Of a DNA stretch of 64,000 bases, positions 35,600-48,785 are shown in pieces. The stretch is from the NCBI GenBank assembly GCA_038503035.1, contig JAVSML010025538.1, positions 1,900,880 to 1,964,879 of the forward strand, given 5' to 3'. The first letter of the stretch is position 1. Every line of letters begins with the position of its first letter. The position numbers were made by a program, and so were the translations under genes. The notes under the pieces were generated by a model that did not search any database, had not been told where the DNA came from, and was given only the letters and a program-made list of their open reading frames with translations. The stretch comes from Crocodylus rhombifer. Lineage: Eukaryota; Chordata; Crocodylia; Crocodylidae.

Positions 35600-38240
35600 C
35601 TGTCATCCATGGCACTGCTATGCATAGGGAGGGTTTAAGAAGAAAGTTTTCAGGATGACGCGTTGGCATCCTTAACTGGCTAATTTGATAGTAAAAGAGT
35701 TTTTGCATGCGATTAAGAGAGTGCAGGAAGCACATCTTCAGAAATCCCTCCCACACACCTGCCTACCTCTCAGCTCCATTAATGGGTGGACACGCCGTTT
35801 TCTTTCAACCCCAGTTTGATTATGTTGGCTTACCATTTTCAAGGTTACTAAGAGCTGGGAACTTTTTTTCTATATAAAACCTGATTTTTTTCATCATTCA
35901 GAGGTTGCAAAAGCTTCAAGGGAACATGTACTCATTTGCTTGCTGATGATGCTGTTTGGGAGACCCCACTTCATGACACTTTCTTACCACTCTTTATGAG
36001 TATCTCTTTACAATGCTAATTTAGAACTTTATTTTCCCTCTCTTTAAATGCATGCTAGGTACTTGGAGAAGTCAATATATTGATATTGAAAGAACATGAA
36101 TACTATTTTAATTGTAGATAGGACAAAAGATAAACAGCATTTTACATAGTTTTAAACAACTTTTATTCAGGAACTTAGCTGGAGCCCCAAAAGAAATCAC
36201 TATAAAAAATGAGAGCACCCTGATACCGTATTTTAACATCTGGCAGTATAATGGATGCTAACTAAATGCAAGTCATTCATGATGCTGAAAAGCCCGGAAA
36301 CATTTGCTTTTCCAGGTGCAACTAGGATGTATTGATAAATTTAATTAGTAGTAAGAAAAATCATAGCTGATTTTGCAGCTCATCTTTTACAGAACTGTTT
36401 TTTATTTATTCATAATTTCTAAATATGTCCTTATCTGAGTTGAAAGCTTTCACGCTTGATCTTTCATACTTGGACACAGTTCAACCAAACATTGGTTATG
36501 TTTAACTGAGTGAGGAAGTGGATAGGACCAACTATCTACTGCCCATTTAAAAATGTCAAGATTGGGGAGGGTGTGGGAGGAGGGAGGCAGCAGACATTTT
36601 TAAAATAGGTTATGATGGCCTTATGATTCCTTCTGACCTTATTAGATAAACTTCTGTTGACATGCATGGGAACAAAGAAGTATGAGCACTTCCTTGAAAT
36701 TTCCATCTTAAACTTTTTAATTTAAGTAGAGAATCAGTCAAAGAGCTTCCCCTTAATATCTCAAGTAGTCCATGTGCATGAACCATGATGACCATGCACA
36801 ATAACGTAAGTATGGCAGCAATATTCTAAGTCACTACATTCTGGCTGATTAATATACATATGTGTGTGTCTGGTGCATAATGAGAATGACATTTCTAAGA
36901 AATCTCCTTTGATATTGTTAAACACATTGTCTTTCACCAGTAGATAAGACCTAAAAAGGCACTTCCTCAGGCCTAGGCCTTTGTTCTTCTGGATGTTTAA
37001 TTTTACTTTTTGTACTTGTAACTGCTAGATGAGATAAGTGGAACCTTAGAAAGTGTCCCTTTCCCATTTCAGAGTTAGAGAGCTAATTTTTTATTTAAAC
37101 TGTATTTTAAAAAAAATCAGGTAATACACTTTGTGTTATGTGAGGATTAAAAAGCCCAGCAATCTCCTTTTATCTCAGATGGAAGACTTTCAAAATTGAA
37201 GCATGGAAAGGGAGCAGATTCTGTGATGAGCAGGAATGCAAGGAGCTCACCAAGCTAAGGCTGACAGGTGTCTACAAAAATAGACTCTGTCAAAAGATTT
37301 TCTGTTAATGTCACATGGGACCAAGCTTAGCCATACTTTAGGAAAAATAAGGCATATGCTTTTAATGTATATAAAATAAGCCCATTTACACATCACAGAA
37401 ATAACATGAAACAATATTTTGTATCTAATATTAGTATCCCAATACTAATATGTGAATAATCATGTGCTTGCCATAGCCACTACTCCCTGCATCAACAACT
37501 GCATTCTGTTTGGGAACGCATGCAACAAAAGATTAACTATAACACAGTAATACATATTTGTCTTATTTAGGTCCCTCCAGATGTTCAGGCAAAGGTAAAA
37601 ACACACATGCATGGCAGGAAGTGTAATTGTGGGATCCAGCATTCAAACCTATCACACCTTGTTGCTAGTACTGGGGAAACACAGGATCACCATCCTGGGC
37701 TTCCCCAGCATCAGTTCCCAGTCCCAACCATGCATGGTGCACCCCTGTGGCTGGGAGCCGAGTCAGCTGGGCTTTAGGCTATTTTAAACTTCCCACCTTT
37801 TGTAAGGTATACTCCGAAGTCTTTTAAAACATCAAGTATCAAAATTATTCCTTCTTTTTCATGTCTTTGTGATAAGATATTTAGCAGAATTTGTAGATTC
37901 AGAGGGATCTGACAGGGCTGCTCAATAAGTGTATCTGCTATGGTCAACAACTTGTGACCTTTGAGCTGTCATCCATGAGTCTTAGGACCTACACCAGCCT
38001 AGCCCCCAGTGTCAACAGAAAATACATGAAAAAAATATCCAAACTATTTCCCCATCGTAGCATTTAACACCTTAAACTTCATCTTCTTACCCAGTATTCA
38101 ACTGTTTGTTTTTTTTTTCCAAATATGCAAGAACTCTGGTGTGTCCATGGAAGAGTGATTTACAGGATCAAGGACTCATTAGCAGAAGGTGCCCCTTCTT
38201 TCAAAAATCCTAAAACTGTGTATTCAAGAGCTCCCTCTCC
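35600..38240. other. AT-rich stretch without recognised gene
   Basis: No gene or RNA recognised. A moderately GC-rich patch at 37640-37760 contains gggctgggag-like phrases and may be a transposon scrap. Confidence 0.5.
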
Positions 38241-38247
38241 TACACTG

Positions 38248-39077
38248 TGCGTGCATGTACACGTGCTATTAATTCAAAGTAGGCTTACTATGCAGAGTCT
38301 GACAGGCAGCATGGGGCCAGGAGACAACTGCAGAGCTCTCCCACCCTGTGTGCATGAGGAAAAGCCCTGCACTCAGTGAGGCTTCCCCATGCTGCTCAGC
38401 GATGGCTGTGATCTGTCCTGTTCCCTACGTTGGGTGAGGAACTCTCCTGGTGCAGGGAACACCCAGCGCTGGCTCTGCAATCACAGCCAGGGCTGGGACA
38501 CTGCGCCCTGCCCCCGGAAACTGCCTGCTGCCACAGCGGGCTCCGAGCTAGGAGCCCAGCCAGGACAACATCCCTCTGCCCCAGCAGCAGGCAGTTCCTG
38601 GCCCCTGCTCCACGCAGAGACAGGGTGACAGTTGCCTGCTGCCGGGGCAGGGGAACATTATCCCAGCCAGACTTCAAGGTCACAGCCCACCCTGGCAGCG
38701 GGCAGCTCCTGGGGGCAAAGAGAAATCTCTCAGCCTCAGCTGCAGTTGCAGAGCCAGGACCAAAAGATGCTGGCTGCCAGGGCGGGGGGATATTGTTCTG
38801 GCCCTGGCTTCAAGTTCAGAGTCTGCCCCATCAGCAGGCAGCTCATGGGGGAGGAGATTGTTCTCCCCCCCCACCCTCTGCCCAGGAGCAAACTTCCTCC
38901 CAGTCCACTATTTACACATGGGCTACTGCACTACCACACAGTTAATTTTCTACCTGCATCTGAGGGCACAGTTGACTAATTGCCTGTGTAGTAAGAGTCT
39001 GCACACATAGACAGTGATGCTTTACTGCACAGTCAATTAGTCAACTGCACGGTAAAGCATCTGATATAGACGCACCC
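38248..39077. mobile_element. MITE-like element with GC-rich modular interior
   Basis: The right end, reverse-complemented, is gggtgcgtctatatcagatg with subterminal ccgtgcagttgactaattg, matching the 30817 element's phrases. The left end (gtgcgtgcatgtacacgtgc) is a weak mirror. The GC-rich interior (38380-38880) contains three related units of about 110-120 bp with gcctgctgcc...ggcagctcctgg-type boundaries. Frames of 79-171 codons on both strands run through these units. They have no domain signature and are repeat-derived. Confidence 0.5.
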
Positions 39078-39079
39078 TG

Positions 39080-42000
39080 TTACAACTACAGTAGTACAAC
39101 ACTTGAGGAGAAAAAAATACCTCCCCTAGCCAGGCCACAAATCATTTGGGGCTTTCTATAGAAGAGATTTACATTTAAAACTGAAAAGGTGAGTAGCACA
39201 TATCAGAGTACATGTTCTACATAAAGTGTTATTTCATAAACATGCCGCCCTATTTTCAGCTTTCAGAGATACCCCAGAGGTATTTTATGTGCATTAGTAG
39301 ATGAATCAGATGGAGATTAAAAAAAAAGACATGGGTGAAGGCATCAAGGTCCACATCTAAAAGACTCTGACCACATGCAGCCAGGAAAAAAAATGTCTTG
39401 GCTACAGCTCCTGCTTCTGTATCTTACAGAAGGAAATGGCTTAACTATCCCCTCAAAAGGCAAACTTAAATGGCTGAGATGGTCTCTGCTCTCGGACTGA
39501 AGTTTTGATTCCTTGTTCCAATATTAACTGTTTTTTGGGGGAGAAGTGAGGAACAGTGTGTGGGAAGAAAGGGTGGAGGAAGTGTGGTTGGTTTGTGTTC
39601 TAGTCAACACTAGCTTATTTTATAATATCAACCAGATTGAGCTGGGTGTTACTCAATAATGAAGCTATCACAGCCTAAATCTCAGTTCCCAAACCCTTCT
39701 ATTTACCTCACAGATTAGTAAAATAGGAGGTATAAAGAAATGGATCCCTGAGAACGTGTTGAAAATGCCTTATTAGTGAACAGAGAGTGACATTTTTATA
39801 ACATATCTTACTTTAACCAGCTTTGGCTTAAATCTGCTACATCTTCCTTTAGAAAAATAGATTAGTAGAAAATCACAATATATACAATTCAGCACACTGG
39901 CAAAGAGGGCACCTACTTCATACCCTTGAACACAGTTGTGAAGGTATATTTAAATTGGCGAGCTTATTTCAGTGTAAGTACTTACAAAGGATGAACTTAG
40001 AAACAACCTATCCTCTGTCAAAGACTGAGAAGCCAAACTCATCTAAAGTAAAGGCATCACTTAACAAGGAGGCTAATGTTGTTTATAAAATTGGTTCCAC
40101 TTATGATTTCTCCTTTCCTGTCTTAAACTCACAGAAAAGAACCGAGAAACCCACCCTCTTTTAATGGAAATTTTTTGAGGCTATCTTTCTTTACCAGTCT
40201 TATGATTTGCAGGTTCTCGCTCACTTGACCAGTAAACTTATCTATTCTAGAAGGAAAGCTCCCTGTGATTAAATGTTTGAAGAAGCTCTTCTGAAAAATT
40301 CAGGAACCTTCATAGGAAGGCTAGAGAACAAGTAGTCACAAGACTAAATAAATTAGCCACTGGCCAATAGTAAAGTTTAAGAAAGAGGCTGTCCAAGAGG
40401 CCTATGGGCACTGTTCTCATAAGAGGTCACTGTGAAATGTTAAGATTCCTACCAAAGTGGTTTATCTGCCCTCAGGACAGTTTCATTTTTCATTAATCTT
40501 GTTAGAGGAAGCTTAATAAGTTTGAATGATCCGATGCCTTCCTATACTACTGCTCACGTCTTTCTAAAGCAATTTGAAATAGACAAGATACGTTATGTGG
40601 CTCTGAACAGAAACAGTAAACAGTCTAAAAGTGGTCATTTCATCCTGGTGCTGTGGACAAAGATAAAAGAAGGAAAAGAGATATAGGAGATATCTTCAGT
40701 TTGAAAAAAACAGCATAGAACGTGTTGTTTTTCATTCATAAATATCAAAAACAATTACTCATGCAAAATGTAGAAACTCTGTAAAATTAAAAACAGTTTA
40801 TTTTGAAGAAATTAAGTATGTACTCTCAAATGCTGATTCACCAATGACCAAATTAAATTTAGGAAATTGGTTTCCCAGTTCCTAGCTGCAGAGCTTTTAT
40901 AGTAAATCAGAATAAGGATCCTTCCTGTATAGAAAAGATAAGTTTCCACAGGGTAGAATTCCATCATTTTCTCACTTCACAAAGCATGCTCTTGCCTTAG
41001 TCTTATTTACCTTTCAAAGTTTTTGCTATGTAATTTAGACAAGCATGACTATTTTCTTAGTTTCACACTTTTAAAACATAGCAAAAAATAGTCTCAGAAT
41101 ATGATTGTCAAAGGTTAATAGTTTGATTAATCAATATCAATTTCTGATGAAACACTGTGGCACTGTTCCTCAGTGAGAGCTATTTCCCTATGATTTCTCA
41201 ATACCTTAATCAGGATAGATGTAAAACCTCTCAGAAAAAGTTACTATTATTATTTTATAACAATAAATGAATATACATATTGCAGATCTATAACTTAAAA
41301 AAAAACAAAAACTTTTGTTTCAAGTTGTGGGGGGAAAAAAATCACCCTTTGGAAGAGACCAGATTTGATACATATGAATCTAAAGGGGGAAAGTTAATAT
41401 ATGAGTTCATGAGTTCAGGCAAAATCAACGATGCATTTGTAGGTGGTAACCTGGCCAGTAGGGTCTGAATCTTATCTGTTCAATCATTCATAATAACTGT
41501 AATGGAACAACTGAATGACACAGAAAAAAAAAACACATGTAAAATATACAATAAGGGTTTCCTTAATAAAGGACAACAAAAAAAATTTAAAATGTATGTG
41601 TAAGTTTATGGGGGTATATGCAATATGTTAGTTTGGTGAGCTGAATGGCAACAAGAACATTTTGCCCGCATCTCTATCATAGCAAGGAATTAATAGGAAT
41701 ATTGTCATTTAATTGTAAAATATAATTAGTATATTGACTACAGCAAAATAGTGAAATCACTGTGTTTAAGGAAATATGCAGAAATGTCTTTTTCAATAAA
41801 CTCTGCTCATTAGTTTGATACCTCTTTTCTCAACAAGTGAATAAAAAGCAAACATTTATGACTACTGTGCTTCAGAAACTGTTTTGTCCCTGGTTTCCTG
41901 CCAATTAAGCAGCTTCTGCTTTTATTTACATAAGGGTACAGAATTCCAAACAAACTGTCAGTACAGTTGTGCACTCATAACATTTATATTTCTCTTAGCT

Positions 42001-42470
42001 TTTAGAGTGATGATCAAACCTATTTGTTCCATTGAGAAGCAGGATATAGATTAACAGAAAAAAGTTCTAAATCCATTTTAAAATGAGTGTTAGCCTCTCT
42101 TATTTCTTCTTTGAATATGAGGCCAAGTCACAGCAGTTTTGCCATGACATGCCAAAAGTTAACAAATGTTTTAACAAACAGGTACACAATTCAATGAATT
42201 CACCTTCAGCATATTCAAGTGAACTTGTATGCTGATATTTTCATATTGATTTGAAACTTAAGCTCCTGTTTTTCTGTTTGAGGATTCATTTTTTATATCT
42301 GCTATTCAAACCTACATAATGGAATTTCTGTTTTCAAATAAACAGAGGTCTTTTTAGAATATGCTCTGTTGTGCACGTGATAATAAAAAAAACCCAGCTT
42401 TAGAACCCAGAAACCATTAAAACCGGATCTAATGATTTTCTGATGCACTTTCACTTAATGAATTCAGCAT
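39080..42470. other. AT-rich stretch without recognised gene
   Basis: Non-coding AT-rich DNA. A weak MIR-like phrase (tctcagttcccaaacccttc, then acagattagtaaaatagg) lies at about 39680-39730. Frames of 60-70 codons look random. Confidence 0.5.
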
Positions 42471-42473
42471 ATA

Positions 42474-42933
42474 CAAGTTTCCCTTGCCTTATACTGCATG
42501 CATTCATGGAAAATGGTGCATAACTCAAATTTGCACAATGGGAACTTATTTTACAATGTAACAAATAGGGGTATGTTCCAAGACCTCAAATGTACTGACC
42601 CCCAGACCCATTTCTACCAATCTTACAGGAAAATTTTGGTATTCACCAACAGCAGACAGTACACATAAGCACGGCGCATTATCATAATGGGGATGGCCAC
42701 TATAAAACACGTCACAGACAATGAGCAAGGAGCACAGATTTACACAGGAGACTACATTTTGGTGCACATCACTCCCACAATGCACTGCAAAAAGCAGCTG
42801 ACTGTGGGCTTCTACCACACCTATCACACAAGAGTGAATTTACCTCGCATATAACAAATTTTTGGTATAAAAAGGGTCATCGCATAAAAGTGAATTCATA
42901 CATACAGAACCCGCATAAATCAAGGGAAACCTG
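42474..42933. mobile_element. Tigger/pogo-like MITE (Tc1/mariner group), TA duplication
   Basis: Ends are inverted repeats: caagtttcccttgccttat on the left and, reverse-complemented, caggtttcccttgatttatg on the right. TA flanks both sides (42472-42473 and 42934-42935), the Tc1/mariner hallmark. Further in, ctgcatgcattcatgga / ggttctgtatgtatgaat and 'gcataactcaaatttgc'/'gcataaaagtgaattc' continue the symmetry. It has no transposase. The 93-codon minus frame at 42546-42827 is internal and non-coding. Confidence 0.75.
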
Positions 42934-42935
42934 TA

Positions 42936-44938
42936 TATGTTGAAGTGGAAGCAAAAGAAGAGCAAGAGCATAACTGAGTAGTACTCTGAGTTCTTGGCCC
43001 TCAGTGAGTTGCATAAAACAGCACAGATCAGATGTGCAGGATCAGATTCGGCATGAAAAAAACAAGATTATGATTTGAATGCTAAGGGTGCAGACAGAAG
43101 TGACAATTTTTGCCAAATCTGGCCACAGAAGACAGTTTACAGCTGTGACCAAATACAAGTGCATGGCTGCAAACAGCTTAAACCCCCTCCCCCCCCCGAA
43201 ACCAAAGTTCTGGATAAATGATGCAACTCAGAACACTTTGCAAAAATCGTTCCGAGTTACAACTAGGAGCTGCACTTCTGTCTGCATCCTAAATATCACA
43301 TTCACGTTTACATCTTTGCGGAAAAATATAAGGGTATGAAAGCTGCAATACAAACTTTGGATAGAAACAATGGTGAGACTACTGTTGAGAGAAGTAATAT
43401 CATCACTGTGTCTTGGTATGGAGGCAAAAACACACCATTTTATTCATTTAAAACAATTATTTCCATATGTTTCCAAAGTAGTTCACAAGAATCCCTTATT
43501 TAATTCTTTTTATGGGTAGTACTTGGCATAGTTTCATAGTCCTAGACATCACTCTCAGTGTATTGGAAATGCTTCTAATCTTGTTTAAAGGTTGAAAGTT
43601 TAATTCCTTGTTGCCAAAATATAAAATGAGATGCACACTAATAACAGTATTTCTTCTGCTCATTCCTGGCAATTAGAAAGAATATTTAACAGAATGTAAC
43701 AGAAACTTATTTGAAAGGTGTGGGAAAGAACTGTACCCAAATATAGATTCAATAGTAGAAAACAAGTCTCAGTTTAAGTCTGCACACCAATTCTGTATGC
43801 AATAGCGCTTGTGTAGAGTAGTTACCCTTAAGATTTTGTGATTCACATAAAATAGCTCTATAGCATATTTCAGTATTCCCTTCACTATTGATGGAAATGT
43901 ATAAGGAATATTAGAGATAATGAGGTAAAATTATTAATTATCTAAGCTACAACTGGAAACTTGTTAAGGGTGACCAGTATTAATGGAAGGAAATTTGATA
44001 AGGTAGATGATTTCCATTTAAACTTCTCAGACTCTTGTAGAGGCATATTTATGATGGACATTTTACAAATTAGAAATATTTAATAATAAAAATTAGGATT
44101 TTTTAGCAAAATAATCTTTCAGGAATTGAAACATTTCTAATTTGACTTTTCTTCAAGTAGCTCATATTTAACTTTTGCAACTTAATATTTTACATTTATC
44201 AATTATTTTACTCATGCTTTATCATGAACACTTAAAATGTGTATGGTGGCTCTGTGCATGTAAATTAATTAATTTAATGATTATAATTGGCCAGGCTCTT
44301 ACAGAGTTGTACTCATTAGGCAGACTGTAGGAGTGAAAAGACCCCACCCCCACCCCATACAAGGTTAAGAAAAATGTCTAGGCTGTGGTCTGGAGCATGT
44401 GACCCCTCAAAGAAAGTGTGGCCATGGTTTTATGCACAGAACCTAATTCTGAGGTAGGGCAGAATAATGGTTTACCCACAGGCAGTGAAGGAGTAATGTC
44501 ATGAAATACAAGTCAAAAGTTATTTTGTACCTCCTGATAATCACAGTTAATTCCAGTATGTAAGTGGGTCTACCTCACACTGTACAAAGCAGACCCTGAA
44601 AAGCAAAATCTAATTTTAAAAGTTGTCTAGAATTTTGATTCAGGTAAACATAAGCACATTGAATAATATCTTCTTCAATATATATTCCTTCTGAAATCAT
44701 TAGGAATTCTTATTGAGTCAGGTGCCACTGAACCCAAATCAGGTATCAGAATCAATTCTGAAACGATTAAGAAAAATAAGCCTTATATAATTTTCTCCTA
44801 GAAGTTTAAAATTTTACATTTAAAAAAATTGAAAATGTTTAGATAGTATCGCTGTGGGTGCTTACAGATGTAGATAAAAAAATCCAGCACTTTACTTTCA
44901 ATTTGGTTTGCCCCTGTACCAAGTGCAGTGTATAACCA
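42936..44938. other. AT-rich stretch without recognised gene
   Basis: No gene recognised. The frame at 43079-43339 (86 codons) has no recognisable domain. Confidence 0.5.
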
Positions 44939-45107
44939 AAAAAGGAATTGCATCAGTTTGACCCAACTCATCCAGCATCTTTTTAGCTTCAGTGAGGCTT
45001 TTTGGACTGAATCATCTATTAGGTAAAAGCATTAAAAATCCCTGCTAAAGCACACAAGCTATACCGATGCAGGGGAGCTGGGTCAAACTGATGCAATTCC
45101 TCTTCTT
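44939..45107. repeat. Inverted repeat with about 40-bp arms
   Basis: Left arm (about 44943-44984): ggaattgcatcagtttgacc followed by caactcatccagcatc. Right arm (about 45065-45104) is its reverse complement with a few changes: gatgcaggggagctgggtc, then aaactgatgcaattcc. The loop is about 80 bp. Probably the terminal repeats of a small MITE; the flanking duplication is unclear. Confidence 0.75.
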
Positions 45108-45109
45108 GT

Positions 45110-45895
45110 AAATGCTGTTCCTTTCTTTTCCACATCCATCCATGCCCTGTATGTCTAGGCTTCAAGTACACCAGTAATATTCAAAGACCTCTACTGCCAA
45201 TCTCTAACAAACATCTCCTTCAAGTGTGCAAACTAGGGATGCATACACACATTCAAATAATTTAGGAGAATTCTCCCAGGTTTCTTCTCCTGGTAAAAAA
45301 AAATGTACCCAGAAATACCTGAACAGATATTCAAATGCTGAGCCTTTTAAGAGCCGTTGAAGAGCAAAGAGCATTCAGTGCTGATGCTTCACTACTAGGA
45401 GGCCCCTCTACACACATCTCGGTGTGCTCTGTATGCTCTGTTAGTCTGCCTGAAGACAGGCAAGCAGCAATGCACTAGACAGCCCTGATTGGCTGACCCA
45501 AACTGCCTACGTCTCCCTGCAGGCACATGGGACTGTGAAGGAAGCATGTTCTGTTCCCTGCTTGGCTGGAACATCAAAGTCCAGGGACCAACACAATCTC
45601 CCAGGGGAGGGAGAATGAGAGCAAAACACCTTGGAATACCAGAAGACTGTGATGTGGCTTTGGACAAATTTGAGCAGACTTTCACATATGACTTTCACTA
45701 ATGGTACCCTACCTAATCACAGGGTATCTCACTTGCAAGAAGCTACTGTTCCAAATTTTTGAAGCACTAGAACTTCACCAGGAAATGGTATTAAGAATAT
45801 TTTAACATTACTGTAAGAACCTGTAACAAGACCTCCTTCCCTCAACTTATCACTCAACAGCCCCCCCAAAACTTTTTCCCTGAGCTTTTGAAGAA
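45110..45895. other. Unclassified sequence 5' of a LINE relic
   Basis: It may contain the more decayed 5' part of the LINE that is recognisable from 45900. Two overlapping frames at 45395-45701 show no convincing domain. Confidence 0.4.
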
Positions 45896-45899
45896 AATG

Positions 45900-46850
45900 G
45901 GGAAAGTTAATTCCAATTGCATCATCCTCCTCAGCAAATGTGCAGAGCATGACTTGCTCATCACGAATACCATCTTCAGACAGAGTGACAAATATAAGAC
46001 CACTTGGAAACAGTGATGTTCCAATCACTGGCACTTTCTTGACTATATTATTGTCAGAGCCTGTGGTCAAACTGATGTCCATATCACCTGAGTCCTGAGA
46101 GGTGCAGATGACTGTTGGACAGACCACCACTTAGTCAGATCAATCATGGACATGCAGATTGCACCACAACACCATAAAAAACTGAAAGGAATGCAGAAGA
46201 GATTTAACACCAAGGCACTCCAAGACCAAGCTAGATACAAGGCTATTCAGCAATGCCTTGCTGAGAGGCTCTCTGACCTACCTAATGACATCAAGGACAT
46301 TCAGGCACATTGGGAGGAGCTAAATGTTATTTACAAGGCATGTGCTGAATCAATTGGATACTCCACTTACTGTCACCAAGATAGGTTTGATGGGAATAAT
46401 GAGGAAATCCTGGCATGTATACATTAGAAGAGAACTGTGTTTTACAGTTAGCAAAATTAACTTTCCAACCAGCAAAAACAAGAGGCTTTCCATTGTCTTA
46501 AAGCTGTAGTTCAGAGGAGATTACAGGACACCAAGATCCAGTGGTGGCAAGGGAAGGCCATGGAGATCCAGAGTTTCACTAATCAAAATGACATGAGAAG
46601 CTTCTGTTCAAGGATTAAAAGCCATCCATGGGCCATGTTCCAATGGTCCAAACCCCTTGCAATCTCAGGATGGCTCCACCCTTCCCGTGGATAATGTATC
46701 CATCAAATAATGCTTGAAGGAGCACTTCCAGTTTCTCAACCATGAATCTGAGGTCTTAGCCAGCACTGAGTCTATCCCTCAACAATCAATAACAGAATCT
46801 CACTTCCACAAAAAGGCAACCTGGGGCATGATGGTCTTTATCTCATTTCA
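45900..46850 (+). pseudogene. LINE relic: C-terminal endonuclease and linker (CFDP2-like type)
   Basis: One plus-strand frame from 45900 to about 46690, interrupted by at least five stops, reads EHDLLITNTIFRQSDKYKTT, then WHFLDYIIVR, DDCWTDHHLVRS, RFNTKALQDQARYKAIQQ, LKAVVQRRLQDTKIQWWQGK and EIQSFTNQNDMRSF. These are the C-terminal part of an apurinic-type endonuclease (the TDHH motif marks the SDH-like active-site region) plus the linker before the RT domain. The type is often annotated in animal genomes as craniofacial development protein 2-like. After a frameshift near 46700 it continues as KEHFQFLNHESEVL to about 46800. The RT domain is absent. I cannot fix the clade (RTE or L2 group). 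Antisense open frames here are artefacts. Confidence 0.8.
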
Positions 46851-46887
46851 AAAGGTAAGAAGAATCTGTTCTCTTACAGGTTGGCTT

Positions 46888-48785
46888 ATCTCCTATGCAG
46901 GACTTTAAACTAGGTTCATCAAGGGATGGGAATGCAAAGGACAGTAAGAACCTAGGATCAACGAACCATGAGCCATGTGCTGGAAGAGCCCACATAAGTA
47001 ATAAGGGCCCAACAGGCATCAGGACAGGGGGGCACAAAGGGCACCCACTGGGGAGCTTAAGTGTCTTTATACTAATGCTAGGAACATGGCGAACAAGAAG
47101 GAGGTACTCGCACTCCTGACTGCAAACAAAAACTTTGACCTGGTTGGGCTAACTGAAGCCTGGTTGCACCCTACCCGCAATTGGGCAGTAGGCATTGAGG
47201 AATATAGATTGTACAGATGGGATAGAGTAGGGAAAAGGGGAGGGGGTGTTGCTGTCTATGTTAAGGAGTGATATACATCTTCTATAATCAAGATGGGACC
47301 AGAGGACGGGCAAATTGAGGTACTGTGGGTCAGAATACAAGGAGGCTGGGGGGGAGGGACTTGGTAGTGAGGGTCTACTACAGAGCACCATACGAGGAGG
47401 ATGGGCTAGACCTAGAATTCTCAAGGCAGCTCTCAGAGACCATATGGTCAAGGGACATGGTTGTCATGGGAGACCTAAACTACCCTGACATCTGCTGGGA
47501 GAAGTCAGCCAGGTCTAACTGATCATATAGGTTTTTAACCTGAAGATAGCACCTTCAACTAACACAGCAGGTATACAGTTCCACTAGGGGAAACAACTTA
47601 CTGGACTTCGTGTTGGCTACAAGGGATGACCTGGTGGGAGACCTGCAGTTACAAGATAACCTAGGGTATAGTGACCATCAATTGAGTGAATTTACTATCC
47701 AGAGAAGGGTGAGAAAGATAACCATTAGGGCAGAAGTGCTAGTCTTCAGAAAGGTCAACTTCAATATGCTTAGGAGATTAGTTAGCAAGTCAGTGATGAT
47801 CAGAGCTATTGATGAGATGGGAGTCCAGGAAGGGTGGTCATTCCTAAAGGGAGAAATCCTTTGGGTGCAGAAGAAGACAATTGCTCATCAAAGGGGGCAA
47901 AGGGGGCAAGAAGCCCTCTTGACTGAACAGGGAAATCCAGGAAAGCCTAGGGGCAAAAAAAGAGGCATACAGGCTGTGGAAGCAGGGGGTAGATACTAAG
48001 GAGAAGTATGCCTATTTGGCTTGTACTTGCATGGAGTCAGTTAGGAAGGCCAAAGCTGCAATGGAACTTAGACTGGCAACGAAAATTAAAGACAACAAAA
48101 AGTCCTTCTACAGGTATATAGGGAGCAAAAAGAAGGTGCAGAGTAACACAGGACCCCTACAGGGCAGACTAGGGCAATTGATGACAGATAGGAGGAACAA
48201 AGCTGAGCTCTTCAATGATTTTTTTGCTTCTGTATTCCTGAATATGGATCAGGAGAAATCTCCCAATTGGATTACAGGCGAGCACAGGAGGGAAACCAGC
48301 CCATCAACTGTTAGCATCGACTTAGTGAAAGGACACTTGGAGGGGCTGGATGTGTTTGTGTCAGCAGATCAAGATGATCTTCATCCAAGGGAGCTGAATG
48401 AATTGGCCAGAAGCACTGGCACAGTTGTTTGAGCACTCTTGGTCAGGTCAGGTCCCAGAGGATTGGAAAAGGACCAGTGTGGTCCCTATTTTCAAGAAGG
48501 GGAGTAAGGAGGATCTGGGTAACTATAGGCCAATTAGCCTCACCTCTATCCTTAGGAAAACCTTTGAAAAAAATGTTAAGGATCACATCTGTAGGAGTCC
48601 AGCAGAAAAAATAATGCTGAAGGGCAACCAGTTCATAGCAGGTAGATCCTGCCCGACTAATCTTGTTTCTTTTTATGACCAGGTCAGAAAATGCTTAGAT
48701 GTAGGGGATGAGGTAGATGTCCTCTACCTGGAGTTTAAGAAAGCCTTCAATATGGTATCTGTAGAAAAACTTGCACAGTTATGAT
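46888..48785 (+). pseudogene. CR1 LINE, 5' part of ORF2 (endonuclease and start of RT), 3' end missing
   Basis: A dead CR1 copy retaining the upstream half. After a 5' segment (aggactttaaactagg at about 46899) the frame reads LYTNARNMANKKEVLALL and FDLVGLTEAWLH, the endonuclease start with its catalytic E. It continues with DMVVMGDLNYPDICWE, NNLLDFVLATRDD and LGYSDHQLSEF, the SDH motif. The RT part begins HSWSGQVPEDWKRTSVVPIF, followed by KKGSKEDLGNYRPISLTSIL, QFIAGRSCPTNLVSFYDQV and LEFKKAFNMVSVEKL. Frames shift at least three times (1, 3, 1, 2), with stops at about 47269 and 47520. It stops just after RT motif A, so the YADD box and the usual 3' tail are absent. Confidence 0.9.

Noticed and set aside
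38430..38945. 171-codon frame
   Set aside because: It runs through repeated GC-rich units; frames on the opposite strand are comparable and no domain is recognisable.
45729..46130. 133-codon minus-strand frame
   Set aside because: It is antisense to a recognisable LINE endonuclease frame (EHDLLITNTIF, DDCWTDHHLVRS) on the plus strand.
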